NCBI RefSeq assembly: GCF_042684665.1
Contig: NZ_JBHULY010000005.1
Span: 738,790-802,789, forward strand
Origin: Jejuia rubra
Lineage (GTDB): Bacteria; Bacteroidota; Bacteroidia; Flavobacteriales; Flavobacteriaceae
DNA: 64,000 nucleotides
Direction of reading: 5' to 3'
Shown here: in pieces, positions 43,022-50,393 of the stretch
Position numbering within the stretch: the first letter of the stretch is position 1
Layout: the number at the start of each line of letters is the position of its first letter
Notes under the pieces: model-generated
Seen by the model: only the letters and a program-made list of their open reading frames with translations
Databases searched by the model: none
What the model was told of the DNA's origin: nothing
Position numbers and translations under genes: made by a program

Positions 43022-44080
43022 CTACTTGTGATACAGCGACTTTAATTCGTCTCTTGAACTCACATTTAGTTTGCGGTACACGTTGTTTACGTGCGTTTTT
43101 ACGGTACTTACACTCACAAAAAGTGCATCGGCAATGTCTTTATTGCTATTATCTTCCAGCAAAAGTTGCAATACATTTTGTTCTTGTTTGGTCAATTGCG
43201 AAGTGGCTTCCGCCAAACCCTTGCCATTTTTGCCCCGAATTTTTCGTATCAATTTCAAATTAAAAAGCAAGGAAATCATCAGTAATCCAAATAGGATATA
43301 GGTCCAAAATAAATCAGTGTCGGATTCCGTTGGCGAAACAATAAATTTATCCGAGGCCAGTTCAGCTTTGTACTGACGCGTATATGCCGAATTTGGATAG
43401 CTGGATTCCAATCGGCTTAAAAGCCCGTCGTAATAGGGGTTGTCTTTCAAATCCTCAAGATAATATCGGTGAAATGGACTGCTTCTATCCGATAGGAATG
43501 CGTAAATATAGAGTTCCGCCAAAGGCTCGTTCAACGAAACGCCAAAATCTTGTAGTGTTTTAAACCATTTTTTGTTGTTCAATTCCCTGTTGGCGATACT
43601 TCTGAATTCGGAATAGGCGAATTTCATTTCGTCCTTTAGCGAATCAATTTTTATAAACGCCCCTGTTTTCGGATTGGAAGACACAATATCACAAAACATT
43701 TGGGCATCAAAGGACAAAGGAAATTGAATCGTATCATTGTGTTTCGCAATAAAAAGAATGTCCTTGCTGTCTGAGCAATGCCCTTCAAAATGGATATTGA
43801 TATCATCTTCGGAAACACAATTGTCTACATGGAGTTTATAGATTTTTTGCTCCGTGTCCAACTGATTGCCCGTGAATTGAAAAAAACCAGTGGAATCTGC
43901 AGAAACTCTAGTAATAATCTGCTCGTCGTTAATGTTGGAAAGTGTTCTGTAATCGTCAATAACGGATAGATACACCTGATTTTCCCAACGATCATGGTCA
44001 ATAAACCCTTTAAAATTGTGCTGGGCAAACGCCGAGTTCCCAAAAAGTACAAAACATAGGATTCCGTAAAAAAATCTCAT
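43022..44080 (-). CDS. membrane-tethered LuxR-type transcription regulator with periplasmic domain
   Basis: Order of parts: signal peptide (1-19), a periplasmic domain of ~235 residues whose first part (NFKGFIDHDRWENQVYLSVID, ADSTGFFQFTGN) resembles the DUF4369-like beta domain seen before thioredoxin-like proteins, one membrane helix (~257-278), and a cytosolic LuxR HTH (LTKQEQNVLQLLLEDNSNKDIADALFVSVSTVKTHVNNVYRKL, 297-340). There is no receiver or kinase, so it is a one-component sensor that would bind DNA while in the membrane. Four cysteines lie in the periplasmic part. Signal and targets are unknown. Confidence 0.85.
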   Translation of the reverse strand: MRFFYGILCFVLFGNSAFAQHNFKGFIDHDRWENQVYLSVIDDYRTLSNINDEQIITRVSADSTGFFQFTGNQLDTEQKIYKLHVDNCVSEDDINIHFEGHCSDSKDILFIAKHNDTIQFPLSFDAQMFCDIVSSNPKTGAFIKIDSLKDEMKFAYSEFRSIANRELNNKKWFKTLQDFGVSLNEPLAELYIYAFLSDRSSPFHRYYLEDLKDNPYYDGLLSRLESSYPNSAYTRQYKAELASDKFIVSPTESDTDLFWTYILFGLLMISLLFNLKLIRKIRGKNGKGLAEATSQLTKQEQNVLQLLLEDNSNKDIADALFVSVSTVKTHVNNVYRKLNVSSRDELKSLYHK

Positions 44081-44173
44081 AGCACTAAACTACTGTTTTT
44101 TCTTTTAAGTAAAAATTAAATCAAATTGGCTAACATTACCATCTTATTTTTTTTGAAAAGCACTAAACTGTGT

Positions 44174-44293
44174 CAGGTTGAGCGCAGTCGAAACCTATTA
44201 TAACCCGAAATTTTTTTGAGACCTTTCGTTAAGCTTCGCTTTGTACTTTCAATGAAAATATATTTTCATTTCAGTAATGCTCAAGGTGACATC
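44174..44293. repeat. composite palindromic repeat
   Basis: Starts with AGGTTGAGCGCAGTCGAAACC, followed by an AAGCTTCGCT...TTCAATGAAAATATATTTTCATTTC part that matches the right half of the 42256-42418 element, ending GGTGACA. It lies in the 299-base gap before the Pmp3-type gene; nothing else is seen there. Confidence 0.6.
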
Positions 44294-44379
44294 TGAATTT
44301 TAAATTATCCTAGTTTTGTTGTAACGAAACGATTGTAAAAGCGTCCGATAGGTAATCATCAATCTTAAATCAATTTATA

Positions 44380-44538
44380 ATGAGTTTTTGGAGAGTTTTA
44401 CTTTCTATTATTTGCCCGCCATTGGCCGTTTTGGATAAAGGCTGTGGCTCTATTATTATCGTTTTTCTACTTTGGCTTTGTGGCTGGGTGCCGGGCGTTA
44501 TCGCCGCCTTGGTCATACTTAATAATCCAAAAAATTAG
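44380..44538 (+). CDS. YqaE/Pmp3 family membrane peptide
   Basis: A 52-residue frame from ATG 44380 to TAG 44536. Two membrane helices flank a short turn: LLSIICPPLAVLDKGC, then SIIIVFLLWLCGWVPGVIAALVIL. The CPPLAV and GWVPGVIAAL motifs define the UPF0057/Pmp3 family of stress-related proteolipids that affect membrane potential and salt tolerance in other organisms. Length is normal. Confidence 0.9.
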   Translation: MSFWRVLLSIICPPLAVLDKGCGSIIIVFLLWLCGWVPGVIAALVILNNPKN

Positions 44539-44612
44539 TTTGCAGTCTCAGTCTCAGTTGGCGGGTGTTGATAAATCCTCTTTTTTAAGCTGTCTATAAC
44601 CATATTCAAAAC

Positions 44613-44654
44613 TTTGCGTCTTTGCGACTTTGCGAGAAAAATGGTGTAATTTTG
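44613..44654 (+). promoter_or_regulatory. promoter of lipB
   Basis: TAATTTTG at 44647-44654 is an exact -7 box, seven bases before the ATG at 44661. Three TTTGCG units (44613-44632) offer -33 elements with spacers of 14 or 22 bases; these units also look like a dispersed CTTTGCG repeat seen near 63730. The very short leader supports the ATG at 44661. Confidence 0.6.
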
Positions 44655-44660
44655 CAACCA

Positions 44661-45380
44661 ATGAATAAAAAGGTAGAACTTCAGGACTTAGGCTTCAAAG
44701 ATTACAAGGCTACTTGGGATTATCAGGAAACCCTTTTTAAAGCTATTGTAGATACCAAAATAAAAAATAGACGGGAGGCTACGGAGGAAGAAACCCAAAA
44801 TCATTTTTTGTTTGTGGAGCATCCGCACGTCTATACTTTAGGCAAAAGCGGGGATTTATCTAATTTATTGCTGAACGAAGCCCAATTAAAGGGCAAAGGC
44901 GCTTCTTTTTACAAAATAAATAGGGGTGGGGATATCACTTATCATGGACCCGGGCAGATTGTGGGCTATCCCATTTTGGACTTGGAAAACTTCTTTACCG
45001 ATATCCATAAATACCTGCGTTTATTGGAGGAAATGATTATCCTCACATTGGCAGAATACGGTTTAAAAGCAGAGCGCAGTAAAGGGGAAACAGGAGTGTG
45101 GCTCGATGTCGATACCCCGTTTGCACGTAAAATTTGCGCCATGGGCGTACGTGCGAGCCGATGGGTGACCATGCACGGTTTTGCGTTAAATGTTAATGCC
45201 GATTTGGGCTATTTTGATAATATTATTCCCTGTGGGATTCGTGGAAAAGCAGTGACCTCTTTAAATGTTGAATTGGGGGTTGAAGCCGTTGATGAGGCTG
45301 GGGTTAAAGAAAAGTTGTTGAAACATTTTTCGGATCTTTTTGGGGTGGAGTTTTTTAACGATCTTGAAAATAAAAAGTAA
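44661..45380 (+). CDS. lipB: octanoyltransferase LipB
   Basis: From ATG 44661 (239 aa); a frame from 44622 would start upstream of the promoter box. Motifs RGGDITYHGPGQIVGYP (88-104), Lys157 in ARKICAMGVR, HGFALNVN and the catalytic Cys191 in IIPCGI are all present. It moves octanoyl groups from ACP to lipoyl domains, the first step of protein lipoylation, in the cytosol. Monocistronic. Confidence 0.96.
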   Translation: MNKKVELQDLGFKDYKATWDYQETLFKAIVDTKIKNRREATEEETQNHFLFVEHPHVYTLGKSGDLSNLLLNEAQLKGKGASFYKINRGGDITYHGPGQIVGYPILDLENFFTDIHKYLRLLEEMIILTLAEYGLKAERSKGETGVWLDVDTPFARKICAMGVRASRWVTMHGFALNVNADLGYFDNIIPCGIRGKAVTSLNVELGVEAVDEAGVKEKLLKHFSDLFGVEFFNDLENKK

Positions 45381-45522
45381 TGGATTTAATTTACTAATAT
45401 TTGGTTTGGGACTCTTTATACATCTTATATACAATTTTCAATGAACTATATATACTGGCATTTTTATTGTGTGCTTAGTTGACAAATCCAACCTTTTTTT
45501 GAGTTGCTTTCGATGTCTATAC

Positions 45523-46104
45523 CTACTGCCCGGTTTGTCCTAATTTTTTAACTTTTTCCAACCACTTTGTTCTAAACTTTTCTTTAGAAAACCTTATGGG
45601 GCCAATGGTTGTAATTCTTACTTTTTTTACTCCAATGAAGTTCATTGTTAATTTCTTCATTGCTTTGTGGCTAGGACTTGCATAAAACCACTTGTAGTAC
45701 CAACTAGGTTGGTCTAAAGTACTTATGATTCTAGCAGTTTTACCCGTAAAATGTTTATCCCACCATAAAGAATCTTTTCTTTTGCTAAACGCAAATCCAG
45801 GAAGAAGCACTCTGTCTAAAAAGCCTTTCATTATTGCAGGTACTGAACCCCACCAAACAGGATACACCCAAACTAAATGGTTTGCCCATTTTAATATGTC
45901 TTGACTTTTTAATAAATCAGGTTCAAGTTCGGTTCTTTTCCTATAACCAAATTGTAGATTTGGATTAAAACCTAAATCTTGAATAATGATTTCTCGAATT
46001 TCGTAACCTGACACTTCAGCTCCTTTTTTATAGGCTTTTGCTAAGGCGAAATTGTAACTTTCTTTATCTGGGTGGCCTATTATAAGGGCTATTCGTTTAT
46101 TCAT
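45523..46104 (-). CDS. NAD(P)H-dependent flavodoxin-fold oxidoreductase
   Basis: ATG at 46104 (MNKRIALIIGHPDKESYN) is chosen over a TTG one codon upstream. The 193-aa protein has the flavodoxin-like start with GHPDKESYNFALA for FMN, and the hallmark VWVYPVWWGSVPAIMKGFLDRVLLPGFAF of the KefF/MdaB/NQO family, followed by a GKTARIISTLDQPSWYY loop. It should reduce quinones or other electrophiles. Last gene of a five-gene AT-rich run under a Crp/Fnr regulator. Confidence 0.88.
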   Translation of the reverse strand: MNKRIALIIGHPDKESYNFALAKAYKKGAEVSGYEIREIIIQDLGFNPNLQFGYRKRTELEPDLLKSQDILKWANHLVWVYPVWWGSVPAIMKGFLDRVLLPGFAFSKRKDSLWWDKHFTGKTARIISTLDQPSWYYKWFYASPSHKAMKKLTMNFIGVKKVRITTIGPIRFSKEKFRTKWLEKVKKLGQTGQ

Positions 46105-46111
46105 CAATGTT

Positions 46112-46510
46112 TTATTTTAACATACCTAATATAGGTGTGATTCCAATTATTAGTAAAACTATCCAGCCTAGATGTTTTCCTTTTGTAGAAATGAAAACAA
46201 GAAAAGAGGCGCAGAGCATTGTAATTGCTATGCAAGTGATTATGAATTGCATCATATCTGCACTCATTTCGGTCTGCCTTGTTCCAATTTTGATAAGTAA
46301 AACACCAATACACCATCCAAATAATGATGTTAAGTGCCAAGTAGCCCAAATTATTCTTAGGTGCCTTTCTTTTAATTTAGACGTTACAATCGTGGGAATT
46401 ATTTTGTTAGATTTTTTTAGATTCTTAAAAATTAAAATTTCTCCAAGTATAGAGTGCACTAATCCTAATATAAAGTATAGCGTACCTGCGATGAACAAAT
46501 ATTGATTCAT
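46112..46510 (-). CDS. four-helix membrane protein, unknown function
   Basis: A 132-residue protein with four predicted helices (YLFIAGTLYFILGLVHSILGEI, IIWATWHLTSLFGWCIGVLLI, MMQFIITCIAITMLCASFLVFI, IVLLIIGITPILG). The HSILGE and WHLTS motifs resemble those of the next protein (HTVGGQ, WHIVT), so the two look distantly related. Seven bases separate it from the oxidoreductase gene. Function unknown. Confidence 0.75.
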   Translation of the reverse strand: MNQYLFIAGTLYFILGLVHSILGEILIFKNLKKSNKIIPTIVTSKLKERHLRIIWATWHLTSLFGWCIGVLLIKIGTRQTEMSADMMQFIITCIAITMLCASFLVFISTKGKHLGWIVLLIIGITPILGMLK

Positions 46511-46519
46511 GAGAAATCT

Positions 46520-46915
46520 TTAAAGATTTTGCTTATTAGAAGATGATTTTTGTAGGCCCATTAAAATCAGTATACCAATAGGCATAAGCAATATCCATTG
46601 AAATGCATAAACCTTATGCAGAAAACTGGTAATTAAAAAAGGAATGCCTGATAAAATGTAAAGAACAGCTATGGGTTTAAGAAATTCTTTTGCTTGATGG
46701 CTAACTTTTTTAAATCCAACTTTTAAGATGATGTAGGAAGTAGAAAACAAAAGTATAGTTACGATGTGCCACGCTCCGGTTAATTCGGCTTTTTGTTGAA
46801 TACTGATATTGCTATCTAAAAGTGGATTAACCAATTCCATTTGCCCACCAACGGTATGAAGAATAGCGCCTAGAAGATTTATTATACCAGCTATTTTTAT
46901 GTATATTCTTTTCAT
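46520..46915 (-). CDS. four-helix membrane protein, unknown function
   Basis: A 131-residue protein with four helices (IAGIINLLGAILHTVGG, WHIVTILLFSTSYIIL, IAVLYILSGIPFLI, WILLMPIGILILMGL). It shares the H-x-x-x-G and WH pattern with the downstream neighbour, nine bases away. The size and helix order recall small integral proteins next to quinone-type reductases, but no family is assigned. Confidence 0.75.
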   Translation of the reverse strand: MKRIYIKIAGIINLLGAILHTVGGQMELVNPLLDSNISIQQKAELTGAWHIVTILLFSTSYIILKVGFKKVSHQAKEFLKPIAVLYILSGIPFLITSFLHKVYAFQWILLMPIGILILMGLQKSSSNKQNL

Positions 46916-46931
46916 TTATTAAAAATTTGAA

Positions 46932-47255
46932 TTAGAAGTATTTTTTGATTTTATGTAAAAATGGGGTTGTAAGTTTGTCCTCTTTAAAAAACCTATAAAG
47001 AATAATACAGGTTGGAATAGTTAAATAAAATGAGCAGATTAAGAATGTGGCTAAGCCAAAAGAAATTGCCAAAATTTGAGAAAAAAGTTCGCCAATACTA
47101 TCTTCCTGTTCTATAAAAAAGTTGCTTACACCAAAAGCATATTCATAGAATCGCATTGAGGTTTCGTAGATTAGCCAAGCTGGGTAAAACCATTTTCTAA
47201 TAGGTTCCCACCATGTTCCAAAAATTGATTTTTGTTGATTGCTGAATTCTTCCAT
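46932..47255 (-). CDS. two-helix membrane protein, unknown function
   Basis: Starting at ATG 47255 (MEEFSNQQKSIFG) gives 107 residues; a TTG six codons upstream is less likely. One helix-like aromatic segment (WFYPAWLIYETSMRFYEYAFG) and a clear helix (AISFGLATFLICSFYLTIPTCIILY). A near-consensus -7 box (gACCTTTG on -) lies just upstream at ~47269-47276, so a promoter may separate it from the Crp/Fnr gene. Function unknown. Confidence 0.7.
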   Translation of the reverse strand: MEEFSNQQKSIFGTWWEPIRKWFYPAWLIYETSMRFYEYAFGVSNFFIEQEDSIGELFSQILAISFGLATFLICSFYLTIPTCIILYRFFKEDKLTTPFLHKIKKYF

Positions 47256-47310
47256 TTTTAAATCTTTTTGCAAAGGTCATTTTAATGGAAGGTGTGTCAT
47301 TTGATATAGA

Positions 47311-47892
47311 TCAAATTCGAACTTTAGGGTTGCGAATCCTACTTAATGTTTCAAGGGTAATACCTAAGTAAGAAGCAATATGTGTGAGCGGTATTCGCTG
47401 TGTAATGTTTGGGTAAATACTTATTAAGTTCTGATATCTTTCTTCTGCCTTTGAAAATTGAATGGTGTGCAATCTTTCGCAAAGTCCTAGCATAGTTTCT
47501 ATTACCACTTTACTAATAAATCGTTCAAAATCGTGGTGTTTATTTGAAAGGAAGTCCATTGTTTCTTTGGAAAACTCAAGAACTGTTGAGTCTTCAATAA
47601 ATTCGATATAATGTGGACTCGGTTGTTCGCCGAAAAAACTTATAATGGATGCGATAAATTGATTTTCAAATGTAAACCAATCCGAAATGTCTTTGCCATC
47701 CTTTAAATAATAAGCCCTCGCACATCCTTCAATAATTAAATATGCATTCTTAGAATATTGCCCTTCTCGAACAACAGTATCACCTTTTTTGAAGGTAACA
47801 AGTTTTGAATTAGAAATGAACTCTTGTTGACAGCCATGCGTTAAGGGTGAATAAATTTCTTCAATTTCATTTAGGGTTTTTTCTACATTCAT
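47311..47892 (-). CDS. Crp/Fnr family transcription regulator
   Basis: A 193-residue protein: cyclic-nucleotide-binding-like beta barrel (VTFKKGDTVVREGQYSKNAYLIIEGCARAYYL), a long helix, and a C-terminal HTH (IPLTHIASYLGITLETLSRI). The residues that bind cAMP phosphate (RxS in the PBC) are not seen, as is usual in Bacteroidota members. It is 55 bases upstream of three small membrane proteins and a flavodoxin-fold reductase and probably controls them. Confidence 0.92.
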   Translation of the reverse strand: MNVEKTLNEIEEIYSPLTHGCQQEFISNSKLVTFKKGDTVVREGQYSKNAYLIIEGCARAYYLKDGKDISDWFTFENQFIASIISFFGEQPSPHYIEFIEDSTVLEFSKETMDFLSNKHHDFERFISKVVIETMLGLCERLHTIQFSKAEERYQNLISIYPNITQRIPLTHIASYLGITLETLSRIRNPKVRI

Positions 47893-48010
47893 CTTGATAA
47901 ACTATAGTTTCTTATTTAGAAGATAGGTTTCCTTAATGGTCAAAACTAAGATAATATTGATTTTTAAAAGGTTTGCCGACTGTAAAAGCAAGCTAGAAGA
48001 ATTAACCAAA

Positions 48011-48787
48011 TCAATATTTCTCGGGTACAAATGTCTGATAATTCATTGGAGGCCTTACATAGGCTTCATAATCGGGCAGTTCTGGCAATTCAATGGGTTC
48101 AATATTCATTTTTTCATGGGGAATCATGCTCAATACGTGGCTGATGCAATTTAGGCGTGCTTTCTTTTTGTTATCTGAGTTAACCACATACCACGGTACT
48201 TGTTTGGTATCAGTATGCGCAAACATTTGGTCCTTCGCTTTCGAATATTCCAACCATCGGGAACGGGATTCCAGGTCCATGGGGCTAAACTTCCATCGTT
48301 TCAATGGATTGCTAATACGATTTTTAAAACGCCTTTCCTGTTCTTCGTCACTTACCGAAAACCAATATTTCAAAAGAATGATGCCTGAACGTACCAACAT
48401 CCTTTCAAACTCAGGGCAGGATCGTAAAAACTCACGGTATTCCTTATCGCTACAAAAACCCATCACCTTTTCCACGCCAGCACGGTTATACCAACTTCGG
48501 TCAAATAAAACGATATGTCCAGCGGAGGGTAAATGCTCCACATACCGTTGAAAATACCATTGTGTTTTTTCCTTTTCTGTAGGAACGCCCAAAGCTACTA
48601 CCTTGCACACTCTTGGGTTTAATGGTTCTGTAAAACGTTTAATGGTGCCTCCTTTTCCGGAAGCGTCCCGGCCCTCAAAAACGATCACTACCTTTAGGCC
48701 TTTGTTTTTTACCCATTCCTGAAGATGTACTAAATCGGTATGTAGTTTTTTAAGCTCGGCGTCGTAGTCGAAATTGTTTTTGGACAT
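48011..48787 (-). CDS. ppk2: polyphosphate kinase 2
   Basis: A 258-residue single-domain PPK2 with Walker A GRDASGKGG (39-47), FDRSWYNRAGVEKVMGF (Walker B) and the lid SPMDLESRSRWLEYSKAKDQMF. PPK2 enzymes make GTP/ATP from polyphosphate or phosphorylate nucleoside mono/diphosphates; sequence does not fix the subclass, though length suits class I. Monocistronic. Confidence 0.93.
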   Translation of the reverse strand: MSKNNFDYDAELKKLHTDLVHLQEWVKNKGLKVVIVFEGRDASGKGGTIKRFTEPLNPRVCKVVALGVPTEKEKTQWYFQRYVEHLPSAGHIVLFDRSWYNRAGVEKVMGFCSDKEYREFLRSCPEFERMLVRSGIILLKYWFSVSDEEQERRFKNRISNPLKRWKFSPMDLESRSRWLEYSKAKDQMFAHTDTKQVPWYVVNSDNKKKARLNCISHVLSMIPHEKMNIEPIELPELPDYEAYVRPPMNYQTFVPEKY

Positions 48788-48842
48788 AATTGTACGGTTC
48801 TTTAAACCACCAATTTAACAAAAAATAATGAGGTGAAATGGA

Positions 48843-49892
48843 TTAATTCTCGGCATTAAAAAACACTTTGTAATAGTGCATTTTCTTTTCCTCATCATAA
48901 CCGCGCTCCAAATACTCAGTTGAAGCATCCGGTGCATCAATGTCTAATTTGATTTGGATATTTGTGTCCAGCTTTATATCCGTTTTGATTTTGCGCTTTT
49001 CTTTATTAACAACAGCTTCTGCCACATCAAATTGGTTGCGGATGAGGAGGTTTTGCTCACCTTCAAATTCTTTTTTATAATTGTCAAACTCCCTTTTATG
49101 TTTGTCTTCTTCAAAAAGTTCATCTTTGAAACGCTCTACATTTACTACCTCATTTTCCTTGAAAAAGTCAATAGTTTTTGCTAAAAAGGTATTGTGTTCT
49201 TGGGCGCCATAGGTGGTTTTTACGATTTCGGTTGAAAATTCTTTACATAGCTCCAAGTACTGCTGGGTATGGCTATTGGCATCGTCGGCATATTTGATAT
49301 TTAAAAAATGATTGAGCCAATATTGGGCGTCATAACTATTGTTGTCCACACTAAAAACGATGTTGCCCTCGGTATCGGATTGGTTTAAAATCAAACAGCC
49401 TTTGTCCACTTTTTTTGAACTTATACCCTTTTGGACTAAAACGTCATAGCTATTATTTTCCAAATACGTTTGAAAAAAATTCACCTTGTTTTCAATCTTG
49501 AAAATGCCAATAGCATTGGTCGTCATATCCCTAAATTCGATGCCTTCAAACTCAACGATCAGCACATCCCCGGTTTTGATATTTGCCGAATTGGACTGCT
49601 CGTAAAGATGTGTTACCACGTGTTTTGAAACCTCAACAAAACTATCTTCATCGTCAAAAATTTGTGTGGCATAACTAAAAATTTCGTTCAAGGCTACATT
49701 AGCATGGTGATTAAAACGATAGCTCTGAACGGCGCTTCCAAATCCTCTTAAAAGAAAAGGCAACATCAAATCGTAGCTGGCTTCGTCAAAGTCCACTAAT
49801 TTATTTGAAAAGGCATTTTTGGTGTCGTTGAACTTATTGCCAACTTTGTGGATGATACATTTTGAAATAGAAGCGTTTTTTCTTGAAATCAT
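48843..49892 (-). CDS. nucleoid-associated protein (NdpA/YejK family)
   Basis: A 349-residue protein starting ISKCIIHKVGNKFNDTKNAFSNKLVDF, with FVEVSKHVVTHLYEQSNSANIKTGDVLIVEFEGIE and AIGIFKIENKVNFF, the core pattern of the 37-kDa nucleoid-associated family. It binds DNA in the cytoplasm. The last ~100 residues (KDELFEEDKHKREFDNYK) are charged and helical. A hairpin terminator from an upstream transcript lies ~50 bases before its start. Confidence 0.85.
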   Translation of the reverse strand: MISRKNASISKCIIHKVGNKFNDTKNAFSNKLVDFDEASYDLMLPFLLRGFGSAVQSYRFNHHANVALNEIFSYATQIFDDEDSFVEVSKHVVTHLYEQSNSANIKTGDVLIVEFEGIEFRDMTTNAIGIFKIENKVNFFQTYLENNSYDVLVQKGISSKKVDKGCLILNQSDTEGNIVFSVDNNSYDAQYWLNHFLNIKYADDANSHTQQYLELCKEFSTEIVKTTYGAQEHNTFLAKTIDFFKENEVVNVERFKDELFEEDKHKREFDNYKKEFEGEQNLLIRNQFDVAEAVVNKEKRKIKTDIKLDTNIQIKLDIDAPDASTEYLERGYDEEKKMHYYKVFFNAEN

Positions 49893-49941
49893 GGTTTGGA
49901 ATTAAGATTGCAATAGTAAATAATAAAGTTGAAAATGACAT

Positions 49942-49976
49942 AAAAAAAAGGCGCCAAAGCCGAATACTTTGACGCC
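49942..49976 (-). terminator. hairpin terminator on the - strand
   Basis: GGCGCCAAAG pairs with CTTTGACGCC (one mismatch) and is followed on - by eight Us. It ends the transcript coming from the 50067-50282 frame or the larger gene at 50394. Confidence 0.85.
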
Positions 49977-50066
49977 CGAGATTCGAGGACTTGTGTTTTA
50001 GTGCTTTTAATTCTTATAACTCCTTTTGTTTAATAATTCAAAATGATAGTGGTATCTAGTCATAAT

Positions 50067-50282
50067 TTAGTATGCTATGGACTTCAATCCCGACGCGTTT
50101 ATTGTTGTAATAGGTTTTTTGATGCTAAAAATGAATTCCCTATCAAATGGATTTAAAATAGAAACAACAATTCTCCCAATGTAACGCTTCAATCGTTTGG
50201 TTTGAGCATCCACGGGCTTTAGAAAAAATGGCAAAACATCCCCAAAACTAAGGACGTTTAGTGCATTTTTGGGAAATCGCAT
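50067..50282 (-). CDS. possible small protein, unknown
   Basis: A 71-residue frame from ATG 50282 to TAA, basic (Lys/Arg-rich), with no signal peptide or helix; contains KRLKRYIGRIVVSILNPFDREF. Codon choice looks like that of the neighbouring genes and a terminator follows 90 bases later, while a TATATTTA box (one mismatch) lies ~45 bases upstream. No homologue is known to me; it may still be a chance frame. Confidence 0.4.
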   Translation of the reverse strand: MRFPKNALNVLSFGDVLPFFLKPVDAQTKRLKRYIGRIVVSILNPFDREFIFSIKKPITTINASGLKSIAY

Positions 50283-50393
50283 TTGTAAACGTTTGATTAA
50301 TAGCTGGGTTAAATATAAAGTTTGTTTTTTAGATAGAAAAATGTTTATTCCTATTTAAAACATTCTTTTTCAACAAGTTTTAGGCGTAAATTG

